This document shows, in pieces, positions 1-25,800 of a stretch of 64,000 nucleotides of DNA (the stretch's first letter is position 1; every line of letters begins with the position of its first letter). The stretch comes from Malaya genurostris (taxonomy: Eukaryota; Arthropoda; Insecta; Diptera; Culicidae). The notes under the pieces are model-generated. The model saw nothing but the letters and a program-made list of their open reading frames with translations, did not search any database and was not told the DNA's origin. The stretch spans positions 351,536,254-351,600,253 of the forward strand of contig NC_080571.1 in assembly GCF_030247185.1 (NCBI RefSeq), in the 5' to 3' direction. A program made the position numbers and the translations under genes.

Positions 1-308
1 TCAGATTTAGAAAAAATGAAAAAAATAAAAATAATAAATTCTTATGAACAAAATAAGGATGAAATAGAATTTTATCACTTTTTCTGTTTAATTTCAAAGG
101 ATCTGATAAACCAGTCTGATGTAAAAATAATAAATGAATTATTGTTAAAGATAAACAATAAAAGGTAAAATAAAATGAAAAGTAAAAAAATTAGTTAATT
201 TAGCGTTATCTACGACAAATCTCCTTCAAATTAATTACACTAAGTCATTTCCAAGATAAGGGATTGCAGATAATAGATTGGTAATTACAGCTGCCCTTCA
301 AAAAGATA
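1..308. other. AT-rich stretch, nothing recognised
   Basis: Very A/T-rich sequence with no open frame of note, no terminal repeats and no similarity to other parts of the window that I could see. Confidence 0.5.
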
Positions 309-570
309 TGTCTGTATGAAATGTTCAAAACGATGAATGTAACAATGAGAGATTCTCTTTGTTTACTTTATCTTTCGATTATTAAGGTACTCTTAGCAAT
401 CCTTTACTCCAATTATTTACCGATAATAATAACTAAAGCTACCATCTTTGAATCTGCACTGAAGAAATTACCGAAAAAACCAGGAATGTTTCGCAATAAT
501 CGAAAGAGAAAGTAAACAAAGAGAATCTCTCATTGTTACATTCGTCGTTTTGAACATTTTATACAGATTT
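309..570. mobile_element. MITE with long terminal inverted repeats
   Basis: About 75 bp at the left (from ATGTCTGTATGAAATGTTC) is repeated in inverse orientation at the right (ending ACATTTTATACAGAT). Both arms continue through AACAATGAGAGATTCTC into a TTTGTTTACTTT core. Only about 110 bp separate the arms, so this is a foldback MITE with no coding capacity. Its inner core (TTTGTTTACTTT then TTTCGATTATTA) resembles the MITE at 6139-6379. The exact ends and target duplication are not clear. Confidence 0.75.
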
Positions 571-894
571 GTCCTCAAGGTAAAACAGCAGTACCGTAAT
601 GAGGGTGAGGCGAGTGAGGCGATTGCCTCGGGCACCAACAGCCGGGGGGCGCCAAAACATGATGGAATTGAAAAAAATGTACAATTATGTCATGAAAAAT
701 TAATTTTATAAGGTTTTCTTTGGGAAACTATTTAAATTAGATCAAGTTTCAGATTAGTACTATATTGCTTCGATTTTTTTGTGGGAAACGTGTTATTTTA
801 CTCTGGTTCGCCGTTCCAGAACGAGCCAAAATTACATAACATAATCATTTTAACTCTATACCATCGTAAATATGTTTAGCTATTTTCGATCATA
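571..894. other. Unassigned; short GC-rich repeat motif
   Basis: No gene seen. Around 600-655 a GC-richer segment (GAGGCGATTGCCTCGGGC, then GGGGGCGCC) resembles a segment near 5285-5330 (GGGGGCGATT, then GCCTCGGGCGCC). It is therefore probably a remnant of a dispersed repeat. Confidence 0.4.
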
Positions 895-2195
895 TTTTCT
901 GAACTCAGGTTAAGATTCTAGATGCAGAATTCAGGTTCATAATCCACGTCGAAAATTCATATGCAGAATCCTAGTACTGGTCGAAAACCTAGAATTCATG
1001 TCCAAAATCTAGTTCTATTATTTAGGTCAAGAATCCAGGTTAAAAATCCAAGTCCAGAAATCAGATGCAGAATCCAGGTCCTGAAATAAAGTTCAGAAGT
1101 CCAGTCCAGAACTTCGGTTTCTAGAACCAAAATCCAAGTTCAAAATCCAGTACCTAATTCAAAATCCAAAATTTATTTGCAAAATCCAATTCCAGAACAG
1201 ATTTAGAATTCATGTCCAGAGTTCAGATACAGAATCCAGTTATAGAAGGTACCGAAACCAGATAAATATTTATTTTTAAGATCTAGAATTCAAGTACAGA
1301 ATCCACTACAGGGTCCGGCACTCGAAGTGTAACCAACTTCAGACCGCTCGCGCAGCTGACGCACGGGCATCAGCTCTCTAGAAATTTGCTAAATGACAGT
1401 TCGGAGTTGTATTGTTTACAAGCGCAAGAAAGCATTTTGCCAAAAGTGAACGCGAAAAAAAAATCTTGACTTGAGAGAGCGAAGGAGTTGCTTCGTTTGG
1501 CCGAAAGCGGTCAATTTCCGAACATTGTATTTTCTGACGAGAAAATTTTTCCAATTGAGCAATTCGTAAACTCTCAAAACGATAGGGTTTACTTGACCGA
1601 CCGTTCATACGAGAATTTGAGTCATCGATTGGCCACCAGGAAGCAGCACACGCAACAACTCAAGAGCAGAGTCCAATTTCATAATTCATGTCCGAAATCC
1701 AATTCCAGAATTCAAGTTCAAAATACATTTCCAGAATCCAAGTACTGGTGCAGAATCTAAAATTCGTGTCCAAAATTCAGCTCCTGATTTCATGTCCAGA
1801 ATCCAGTTCTAAAATACCTTTCCAAAACCCATGTTTCCATTACAGGTCCAGAAATCAGATGCAGAAGCCAGGTCCTGAATTCATGCCCAGTCGCTAGAAC
1901 CAGAATCCAAGTCTAAAGTTCAGTTCCTAACCCAGAGTTCATTTGCAGAATCCTACTCTAGAGTGCAGAACTAAAATTCATGTCCAGAATTCAGATACAG
2001 AATACAGTCCTAGAATTCTGGACCAGAACCCAGACTCCCAATTCCGGTCCATATTTCAAGTCCAGAAATCGGATGCAGAATCCAGGTCCTGAATAAAAGC
2101 TCAGATCTACGGTCCAGAATTCATTCCCAGAACCAGAATACAGCTCCAGCATACAAATTTATAATTCAGATATAGAATCAAATTCTATAATTCTA
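895..2195 (-). repeat. Degenerate GAATTC-rich tandem array A, interrupted by a mariner fragment
   Basis: Long run of irregular units of roughly 10-14 bp built on CCAGAATTCA, CCAGAATCCAGTTC and similar, in CAG...TTC orientation. Units are too diverged and uneven in length for a clean satellite, but GAATTC/GAATCC recurs throughout. The same family appears at 9715-10365, 27195-27785 and 54690-56165 in the opposite orientation (CTGAATTCTGGAAC). A mariner fragment (1309-1660) sits inside. A short remnant at 5045-5160 may be the far side of the same array. Confidence 0.75.
1309..1660 (+). mobile_element. DD37D-type mariner, 5' fragment with transposase relic
   Basis: Starts with the terminal repeat CAGGGTCCGGCACTCGAAGT preceded by TA, identical to both ends of the element at 55026-55605. 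A frame at 1488-1640 encodes a transposase segment containing NIVFSDEKIFPIEQF, in which the D of SDEKIF is the first catalytic aspartate of the mariner family. The rest of the transposase and the right end are missing, and the fragment runs directly into the GAATTC-rich array. With the 3' half kept at 55 kb, this shows one family represented by complementary broken copies. Confidence 0.75.
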
Positions 2196-3118
2196 CACTG
2201 AAATAATAATCTTTTTTATATTCATTAGATTCGTCATTTGAATCGTATGCATCGTATAACTCATTGAAGCCATATGGAAATTTATATTTTTTATTAAGAA
2301 TGTATATGAAGTCTAAATTAGTGTAACAATAATGAATTGATAAGAATATCACATACAGTTTATATGAAAACTCGATAGAATCCCATTTCGTAATGTATGT
2401 GGTGAGTCCTCGATATTCATCAGCTGCTTCAGGCAGTTCACCTGGGATTTCTGCATCATAAAGCAATTTACAATCGCAGACACGTTTGCTCTTTCAACTC
2501 CCAATAAGGATATATTTACGAATCATGAAATAATGAGGTATGCTTCATTTTTTTCATTACTGACTAGTGAAATGATTTATTTTTTATTTAATAGCTTTGG
2601 GGTCACACTTCTTTACCATTAATATCAGAAAGTGCTTCCAAGAACAGCGCGATAACAGAAAATCACCGATAGACGTAAGTGTAACGAAATTATTATGAAA
2701 TGATAAAAATAAATAACAAAGTTTTTATAATAATGCAACTATCTTTTATTGCAGCTTTTGATTCCTCTCAATATAATAAGCCATAATAACAATATTGCAT
2801 ATTTGCATCACTTGTTTAATTCAATAGTAATCATTTGATCTATATATTACTGGTATGGAACTATAATAGCCTGCTTTTAAGGCTATTTATAAATGTTATA
2901 CAACAATCCATATGTTTTACATGAATCTATCTATATAAATTCTGATTGGATAGAATATGCATTTTATAAATTGTCCCAATAAATGTTGTGTGATTATCTA
3001 ATAGTTGTTATAGGGGGTGCTAATAAATTTTATTGAGTCTGGAAATTCCATCCGCTATATGAAATTCTTATGAAAATAACTTTAAGAAAAGTTTTATGTT
3101 TTATATGATTTTCGGATT
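2196..3118. other. Unassigned region with one unrecognised 93-codon frame (2466-2185, -)
   Basis: A - strand frame at 2466-2185 begins MLYDAEIPGELPEAADEY and is rich in Tyr, Asp and Asn. I do not recognise it. Its first third looks protein-like, while the rest may be AT-rich read-through. It has no obvious signal peptide, membrane segment or neighbours of related function. The remainder to 3118 is AT-rich with nothing identified. A 20-bp motif AATTCTACACTGAAATAATA near 2191 recurs at 44214, next to a Tc1 end. Confidence 0.3.
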
Positions 3119-4887
3119 TATATATCTCGACTGGAAAGTAACTTCAAATCTGATCCAAAACAATTTTGGTTTTATCTTCGGAATAAAACGTCTTCTCGTG
3201 GAATTCCCGAAAATGTTTTCTACGGGAATCACTCGTCTTCAGCAGCTTTGGATTCAGCTAACCTATTCGCGTCTTTCTTTCAAAGTGTGCTAAGTAATAA
3301 CTCGCCACCTTTGTCAGAATCGTACCTGAATAGCCTACCGATGTATAATCTGAACTTACCAGCGATTGTGTTCACGGCAAGTGAAGTGCATACTAATCTG
3401 CAACGTGTCAATGGATCAAAAGGACCAGGATCGGATGGATTGCCACCTTCATTTATAAAAGAATGCTTTCTGCTTTAGCTTTGCCGGCTTCACTACTTTT
3501 CAATCGTTCCTTAGCTGAGAGGTATTTTCCGGCGAAGTGGAAAGAAGCTTTAATCGTTCCGATTCATAAAGCTGGTAACGTTCATGACGTCGATAACTAC
3601 AGAGGCATTTCCATTCTGAGTTGCTTACCAAAAGTTTTCGAACGTATGCTGTTGGAGTATCTCTATCCCGCAGTAAAGCACATTATCAACACTGATCAGC
3701 ATGGCTTTGTCAGAAAACAATCAACAACGACTAATATGATGAGCTACGTTTCTATACTGATTGACAAACTCGAAAAACGACAACAAGTTGATGCGTTGTA
3801 CGTTGATTTCTCTAAAGCTTTCGATTGTGTACCCCATTTGCTCGCAATAGAAAAATTGAGGCGTGGTGGTTTCCCCGACTGGCTGACAGATTGGATTTTT
3901 TCGTATCTCACAAATCGCATAGCCTCAGTTCGTGTAGGATCTATTCTTTCTGATCCTTTCAACATTATATCAGGTGTTCCTCAAGGAAGCCATCTATGTC
4001 CACTGCTCTTCGTACTGTTCGTGAATGACCTATGTAGAGAATTATCGTCGCCTAAAGTAATGTATGCAGACGATCTCAAATTATATCGCATCATTACTAG
4101 CCTTGTGGATTGCTGTGCCTTACAAATGGACGTTGACAAAGTTATTGACTGGTGTGACAGAAACGGTATGAGTATAAACATTAAAAAATGCACTGCAATT
4201 ACTTTCTCACGATCGCAATCTCCGATCGTATTTGAATACTCTATGATGGCTGTTCCAGTTCAACGCGTTTCTGCTGTCAAAGATTTGGGCATCGTCCTTG
4301 ATCGTAAGCTTCGTTTCACCGAACAATTATCACTAGTTACGGCAAAGGCTTACGCAGTTTTGGGACTTATCAAACGCAACACCAGAGACTTTGATAATGT
4401 GTATTGCCTAAAGACAGTTTACGTCGCTTTAGTACGCAGTATTTTGGAATACGGAGTAATAATCTGGGCACCCTACCACAACGTCCACATCGATCGAATC
4501 GAACGAGTTCAAAAATGTTTCATTCGATTTGCACTACGACGACTTCCATGGCAAAACCGTCTTCAATTACCTAACTACGAAAATCGCTGCGCTTTTATTA
4601 ATCTTCCTACACTACAAAACAGACGAATTTTCCTTCAGCGACTGTTTGTCTTCGACTTGCTTTCAAATAACATCGACTGCCCAGCGCTTTTGGAGAGATT
4701 GCATTTTAATATTCCTGGAAGATCATTGCGGAGAACAGACTTTCTTCGACGATCAGTCCATCGCACACAGTACGGTCAAAACAATCCTATGGATGTTTGT
4801 TGTCATCGCTTCAATAGTGTTTATCATTTATTTGATTTTACAATGAACAAAAACGCATTTAAAATTAAAATATTTATGTTAGGTTAA
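3119..4887 (+). pseudogene. Jockey/CR1-like non-LTR retrotransposon, reverse transcriptase relic
   Basis: 5'-truncated LINE second ORF. The reverse transcriptase domain reads from a pre-finger region (SNFKSDPKQFWFYLRNK, near 3125) through VNGSKGPGSDGLPPSFI, DNYRGISILSCLPKVFE and VDFSKAFDCVPH to GVPQGSHLCPLLF and the catalytic box MYADDLKLY (about 4066). The C-terminal part contains SILEYGVIIW. The polymerase aspartates (FSKAFD, YADD) are present. One frameshift near 3465-3475 splits an otherwise open frame (3248-3478 then 3463-4887), so the copy is inactive. No endonuclease domain is seen upstream. The motif pattern without RNase H fits the Jockey or CR1 clades; which one needs a tree. Confidence 0.85.
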
Positions 4888-5044
4888 TGATAGTAGTTGT
4901 ATAGTAATAGTCTGTGCGATAATTTTATTTTAATCGAAGACAAATTTAAATAAATCAATGATATTGATACATCATGTAATTTTCATTGGAATTTCCAATA
5001 GTGCAAATATATTAGAATCTCTTATAATGTGAAAATGAGAATTT
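4888..5044 (+). repeat. Probable 3' UTR/tail of the LINE, then AT-rich sequence
   Basis: Follows the LINE stop codon. It is AT-rich with TGATA-like repeats (AATGATAGTAG, AATGATATTGATACATCATG) but no clear poly(A) tail, so the element boundary is uncertain. Confidence 0.4.
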
Positions 5045-5160
5045 AGCTCAGTGTAGTGCAGAACCTAAAATTCATGTCCAGAATGCAGGAGTAAGTCGAG
5101 AGTTCAATATTAGGGCTCAGGTTCATAATTCATTTTCAGAATTCAGCTTTCCATTCGGGA
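5045..5160 (-). repeat. Short remnant of the GAATTC-rich array
   Basis: Contains TTCATGTCCAGAATGCAG, TCAGGTTCATAATTC and TTTCAGAATTCAGC in the same orientation as array A. It may be array A continued, split by whatever brought in 2196-5044. Confidence 0.55.
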
Positions 5161-6138
5161 TTTCTGATGTAACACTCAAAAGAGCTACAAGTGTTTACTA
5201 AAATTGAAAATGTTGCTTGAAATAACCTAACAGGAAAATGGAATAATGTGTGTTCGTCTTTGTGGTGTTTGTTAAAAAATTGGAGGGGGCGATTATTTTT
5301 GAGTTTGCCTCGGGCGCCAAAAATGTTCACTACGGCTCTGTTTAGTGCCCTCACCACCCCCTTTCTCCGCTCGAAGAATCTGAATATGAGTACCTCGCTT
5401 CTAAAATTCAGAAATTTATCCGATATAAAAAATATGAAAGATCAGAATATTAGAGCATGTTTCGCGCCAGAAGTGGCGACATTTTGTGGAGAATTTACGA
5501 CAAGGCGAAAAATCGTAATCGTATCGTGGGCGATAAGAACGATGAATATTCGAATATTGTACAATGATTTTGCTAAAACAGCTTTTCCAAAATATTGTTC
5601 CCGCTCTAAAAAAAGAAATCCGCGAGTTCCCAAAAAATAATGATCTTATTGACTAACCCGTTTTCAATGATGCATTTTTCATTAGCACTTTCGTCTTTTA
5701 TTAGTATTGCTCCTGGGATGGACAGAAATAAATTTCATCATAATAAGTTTAGACGTTCGTACAAATTAACGGGACATTGCATTCAACTGACATCCAAATT
5801 GCTTTTGTTCAAATACAAATCAAATGAAGGTTGTGTCCTGCAATGACAGAAAATTTAACATTGTATTACAAATAAGTTGAATTTCAAAAATCAATCTGAA
5901 AAAATCTCTGCTACCTTTTAAAGTACACTCCTAGTTGCGAATTTTAATCATGTCTCAATCAAACACGGAAAATCTGATTTTGTGTTTTCAAGTGAAAATT
6001 TATCGTTCGTTGTTTTCGGTTCCAATACCAAAAATGTTTGAGTTGCAGAAGATGGTTTCACTTGCGAAATTAGCTGTAAATTGTGTATCAAATCAATTTA
6101 AATTTTCTCTGGCCTCCTCATATTAAAAGGAAACTATA
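5161..6138. other. Unassigned, no gene recognised
   Basis: Contains an open + strand frame at 5248-5640 (130 codons) of low-complexity composition with no domain I recognise. It also holds the GC-rich repeat motif at 5285-5330 shared with 600-655. I see no supported gene. Confidence 0.4.
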
Positions 6139-6379
6139 TCGATAGTCCCACGACAAAAAGGGACTAACTGCAAATGAGAGCCTTTCTTTGTTCACTTTCT
6201 CTTTTGATTATTACTGCAATTTTTCGACAGTTTGCAATATAATTCGAAAGATTGTGGTTTTACCTTGATATTTTTGCGAAAATTAAGTCGCTAAATATGA
6301 AATCAGTGCGGTAAATCGTGAAAGAAAAAGTAAACAAAGAGAAATAAACAGTTAGGTCCTTTTGTCGTGGAACTGTCGA
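6139..6379. mobile_element. MITE with TA target duplication
   Basis: Inverted ends TCGATAGTCCCACGACAAAA and (reverse complement of the right end) TCGACAGTTCCACGACAAAA, flanked by TA at 6137-6138 and 6380-6381. Length is 241 bp and non-coding. TA target and size fit a Tc1/mariner-mobilised MITE. The inner arms (TTTGTTCACTTTCTC, and GTAAACAAAGAG inverted) resemble the element at 309-570. Confidence 0.8.
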
Positions 6380-6582
6380 TATGATCAACAAAGCCAGCGA
6401 CGGTTAAACGATTCAAAGAGGATTCGAAATCACACAATAAACAGCTTCATGCAAGGGCCACTAAAGTTGATACTATGACGTACAATTCAATGGTATGCCG
6501 TCCATGTAAATGTTTGTGAATCTAAAATCCTACCTTGCTAGAAAAAACTTTTACTCTTCTCTGTATTGGTAAAAGTGGCGCA

Positions 6583-6913
6583 CTACACCAAATTCAATCT
6601 GTATGTGAAAGTTACTAGTGGTGTTCGTGTATGCCAGTGTAAAGGCGTACCGTCGGCACATGTCACACAACTGTCAGAGACAGTACCGTGTGGTGTGACG
6701 GTCGAATGGTATGCGTAACGACCGGTACGCGTCGCCACCGTCGCCTCGGTTGGCGGGTGTCGCTTTTTTTGACTTTTCATTAACATATATCGATTTTTTA
6801 GATCAGTGGTGCGCGAGTGGTGTGGCAGTGAAAAGTGGTGCAGTGATATTCGAAAGTTTGCTTTCCTGCGGGCAAAACCGAAACACGGGACAAGCACTGT
6901 GCTCCTCAAGAGT
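6583..6913 (+). promoter_or_regulatory. Putative promoter and 5' UTR of the lace gene
   Basis: GC content rises sharply here compared with both flanks, immediately before the first coding exon. No convincing TATA box is visible. An upstream in-frame ATG at 6806 would add 36 residues of non-conserved sequence, so the start at 6914 is preferred. The transcription start is not determinable from sequence alone. Confidence 0.4.
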
Positions 6914-21316
<14,403 letters not shown>

Positions 21317-22300
21317 TTCGCTTAGATTTTTAGAATGCATTGATATGAGAGGGGTAACTGAAAACAATACCACGCATCCCTACACTTATTAAATAGGATA
21401 GAGAGCAAAAGTATGCCTTATTAAGAATAGTTGCAATCGAACAAAATGCACACCAGCACTGGCACAGAAACACGCAAACATTTTGCTGTCGCATTTATTC
21501 GATAGGATGCTTTTTCTTTGTGTATTATTATTTATGAAGTTTTTTTTTTTGTATTGCCGTACGATTTTGTTGTAAAGTTGTTTCTTCGTTACAATCGAAA
21601 CCATTTATTGTAAGACGCAGTACAGTTGAAACCAGAAAATATTATTGGAATGCTTTCCGCTTCATTGGAGAATGTGATTGGTAATTAGTTTGGTCCGAAA
21701 ACTTCCTGAATAGACATTATTCTGATTTTTGAAAAATTAATAAGAGGTCCAAAATGTTGGGATGGCAATCATTGCTCAGTTTACCGCTACTGTTGTGCTA
21801 CGGCACTGATATATACAAATGTCATTCCTTTCATTAATTCTGTAAACTAAACGCTCCACTGAAACGAAGACCATAGTAATCGTTGATATTTTGGAGAGTT
21901 ACCAAGAGTATATCAATGAATTTTTGCAGACAACATAACAGGTTTATCGCGGATAATTTCTGTCACTTCTACCATGCCCATTCAGACACATGCACATGGT
22001 AAATTTCATTATATCATAGTACAATGATAGTAAATTTTACCAATGCTTCACTTTCAACAAATGATTGCAATTATTGTGCACATGGTGATATTTCATAATA
22101 GATTTGATGCAGTGCATTCGATTCGTCAGGTAAATGTTGCGAATAGGTCGTTCGTATGCTTGATAGCGTGTATAAAAAAACAGTTTAATTCCGTTTAGCT
22201 TTCCTTTCCGATGTAAGTATTGTTTGCATTCTATTTCTAAATTTGTAAATTGAAATAACTTTTCTTAGGGAAAAAAGATACAAAACACAAAGCACCAATT
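21317..22300 (+). other. lace 3' UTR and intergenic DNA
   Basis: The 3' UTR probably extends a few hundred bases; no canonical AATAAA was found close to the stop, only variants. A near-palindrome at 21996-22042 (TGGTAAATTTC ... GTAAATTTTACCA) is visible. No other gene seen. Confidence 0.45.
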
Positions 22301-22305
22301 AAAGG

Positions 22306-22890
22306 CAGTATGATAAGCTCGTGGACGCATTGAGTGATCAGCTAGATATTGCCAAAGGCTTTGCGAAGTTTGATGTTAAGCCATTTTGGGAGAATCTTGC
22401 CACAGATTTAAACAGTCTTGGTCCACCTATGAAAGATTATGCTGGCTGGAAAAAAGTAAAAACTATTAAAAAAGTATCAAAACTATAGCAATATTTTTAT
22501 TTAATTGAAATCATCAATTCTAGGTATGGTTTGACTGGAAATCAAATCTCAAAAGGAAAATGGCACACAACAAAAAGCCATCTACAGGAGGTGGCAAAAG
22601 TAAAATTATTGAGTTTACAGCGCTGGAAGAAAAAGTAATTTATTTGGTCGGACTAACAGCTGCGATCGAAGGTGTTAAGGATGCGGTTTCCTTTGGAATA
22701 CCAATGGCATCAGACGAAAATAATGATGCTATGGAAAATTGCAATTTGGAAACAATCGAAAATCGTTCAGATGAAGACCCCCTGTTATCAAGACCAAAAA
22801 AGAGACAAGTAATGAAAAGTTTGAACTTGTTAGAAAAGCAAGTAGAACAGCAAGAGAAATTTCATTCGAACATGATTGATGCTGTACTTG
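22306..22890 (+). pseudogene. Myb/SANT-like (zeste-type) DNA-binding domain, two exons, broken
   Basis: Exon 22306-22455 encodes QYDKLVDALSDQLDIAKGF ... DYAGWKK and joins across a 68 bp GT-AG intron (22456-22523, phase 0) to VWFDWKSNLKRKMAHNKKPS at 22524. The Trp-rich pattern (PFWENLA, GWKKVWFDWKS) followed by a GGGKSKIIEFTALEEKV segment and a LEKQVEQQEKFHSNM coiled tail is typical of the Myb/SANT-like DNA-binding domain found in zeste-related proteins and in the second protein of PIF/Harbinger transposons. A TAA stop lies in frame just before the first exon segment (22300-22302), and the 3' end runs directly into a LINE, so it is not an intact gene. No Harbinger nuclease was found nearby. 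Confidence 0.7.
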
Positions 22891-25800
22891 CTAGACTAAG
22901 GAAACTATGCAGAAGAGCTTGGAACCACCGTCGCAGAAATGGGTCGGAGGCATTCGTGTTGGCTCGAAGGGCTTACAAAAATGCTCTTCGATCGTCTGAG
23001 CGAAGTGGTTGGAAAAGCCTCTGCACAAATGTCTCTAGTCTCAACGAGGCTAGCAGATTAAATAAGTTACTTTCGAAGTCTAAGGACTTTAATGTCAGTT
23101 TCTTAAGAACTTCAGATGGTGAACACTTGTCTGATGAAGGTGATGTACTTCACTATCTTTTTAACACTCACTTTCCAGGATGTATGGATCCATCACCGAC
23201 AGCTCTTCCCGAGACTTTTTCAGGTAGTTACGATTCTTGGGCCCTTGCTCGAAGCGTTGTGACGATTGAATCGGTCAAATGGGCAGTTGAGAGTTTTGCT
23301 CCGTACAAATCTCCTGGAAAGGATGGAGTTTTCCCAGTGTTACTGCAGAAAGGGTATGAACATTTCAAACATGTTCTGAAGAAAATACTTACTTTTAGTC
23401 TTGCGACTGGATATATTCCAAGAGCCTGGCAGGAAATAATTGTCAAATTTATTCCCAAAGGCGGTCGCGACACTCATTAGGAAGCGAAGAGTTTCAGGCC
23501 TATCAGTCTTAGCTCATTTCTTCTTAAAACAGTGGAACGCATAGTCGATCACTATATCAGGAATGTTAGTCTGGGCGTGCAACCGCTACATGGAATGCAA
23601 CATGCTTACCAGCGTGGAAAGTCCACTACAACCCTGTTACATGATGTTGTGTACAACATTGAAAAAGCTTTCTCACTAAAGCAATCTTGCTTGGGAGTTT
23701 TCCTAGATATTGAAGGTGCCTTTGATAACGTGTCTTTCAATTCAATTCTGGAAGCAGCCCGTGGTCATGGCATACCTTCAAGTATCACAAATTGGATACA
23801 CGCAATGCTTAGCAATCGACTTCTTTGTTCATCGCTTCGGCAAGCAGAGATTAGAAAGCTAAGTGTCTGTGGATATCCTCAAGGTGGTGTACTATCCCCA
23901 CTTTTATGGAACCTAGTCGCTGGTGGTTTGTTAACGAAACTTAATAACCTTGGATTTCCGACTTATGGTTTTGCCGACGATTATCATATATTGATGACCG
24001 GTATAAGCATTAACACTCTCTTTGATTTAATGCAGCAAGCCCTGCGATCTGTTGAACAATGGTGTTGTCAGGTTGGATTATCTGTAAATCCGAACAAAAC
24101 ATCAATGGTGCTTTTCATTCATCGTAGGATAATCACAGGAGCTCGACCGTTGCAGTTCCTTGGTTCAGAGGTCACTGTGGTCGATCAAGTTAAATACGTC
24201 GGGGTTATTCTTGACTCAAAACTGAATTGGTCTGCTCACATTGATTTCAGGATTAAAAGAGCTTTCGGCCAATGCAGACGAGCTTTTGGAAAATCATGGG
24301 GACTCAAACTCAGCTGCATTCATTGGATCTACACAACTATTGTTAGACCAATTTTAGCATATGGATGTCTTGTATGGTGGCAGAAAGGAGAAGTCGCGAC
24401 AGTTCAGTCAAAGCTAAATCATCTCCAGAGGATGGTCCTAATGGCGATGACAGGAGCATTCACGACAACTCCTACTGCTGCTCTAGAGGCGCTACTGTGC
24501 ATTAAACCACTACATGTGTTCCTAAAACAAGAAGCATTATCTTGTGCATACCGTCTTAAGGTTACAGGGCTTTGGAACAGTAACCCATTAGATTATGCTA
24601 CCAGCCACACTCGCTTGTGGTCTCAAATGGTTACATGGGATGAGTATTTACTCGCTCCTAGTGACCTAACTCTCACATGCAGTTTTCCTTTCAAAACATT
24701 CCATGTGAGCTATCCTCTTCGTGAGGAATGGTTGTCTGGTTGTCTGGAATGACAATTTGATGAACACATAGTTTGTTATACGGACGGTTCTCTGTTGAAT
24801 GGTCGTGCTGGTGCTGGTGTCTACTGTCGTGAAATGAGGCTGGAGCAGTCTCATTCACTTGGTAGATACTGTACTGTGTTCCAAGCAGAAATCTACGCGA
24901 TTCTGTGTGGAGTACAATCGGCACTTCAGCAGAGGATCTGTGGTAAACGAATTTATTTTTGTTCCGACAGTCAGGCAGCCTTAAAAGCACTCAGTTCGAA
25001 TGACTCACGGTCGAATCTAGTGATCGCATGTAGAACTCAAATTGAAGACCTCAGCATTTCAAATGCTGTTTACTTCTTATGAGTACCCGGCCATTCTGGT
25101 ATTACTGGAAATGAATGGGCTGATGAGTTGACTAGAGCTGATGCAACGAATGATTTCGTTGGTCCTGAACCAGCTTTACCACTTTCAACTAGTTGGATAA
25201 AGCACAAGATTCGTTCTTGGGCTGCATCCAAACATGCCAGCTACTGGCGCAGCTTGCAAACTTGCGCTCAGACAAAAGCATTTCTACCAGATTTAAATCT
25301 GAAAATGTCAAAGTGTCTACTGCATTTCTCCAAGCAACATTGCAGTATTCTGGTCAGAGCTCTGACTGGACATTGCAAACTCAATTATCACAGGGCTACT
25401 ATTCAACGTGCTGAGTATTATTCGTGTGATTTGTGTAAATGCGATTATGGTACTTCATATCATCTGATATGTAACTGTCCCGCAAAAGGATATTCTCTCG
25501 TTTCTCACCCAATGTGGTAAGGAGCTATAGTCAGAAGGGTTCATCGTTCTTCCTGGAGTGAATGAATCCCTTCTGTATTCACCTTAAATAGGGTTTAGCA
25601 GATTGTTTGGCATCCTTTAGGGGGTGCCGAATTTACTTCTGCTCGTACATACTGCGAATCGTTCTGCATTCTCCCGGGAGTTCAGAATGGTGTCGCTTTT
25701 GTAAGATCTCTAAATCCTCTCGGGGGTTGGAGGTTTTATTAACAGCAGACTGTTCGGGACCTCGTAGAGGTTCAGAATTTACTTCTGCTTCAACTAAATG

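Noticed and set aside
895..2195. CRISPR-like or clean satellite interpretation of the GAATTC-rich array
   Set aside because: No constant repeat with constant-length spacers and the genome is eukaryotic. Units are irregular in length and sequence.
5248..5640. 130-codon + strand frame
   Set aside because: Low-complexity, overlaps a repeat motif shared with 600-655, and no recognisable domain.
6806..6913. Upstream in-frame ATG for lace
   Set aside because: It would add 36 residues of non-conserved sequence. The ATG at 6914 gives a protein of normal length for the family.
22560..25520. Intact chimeric SANT-reverse transcriptase gene
   Set aside because: Three premature stops and a roughly 70 bp deletion show it is not functional today. 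Kept only as a pseudogene and a finding.
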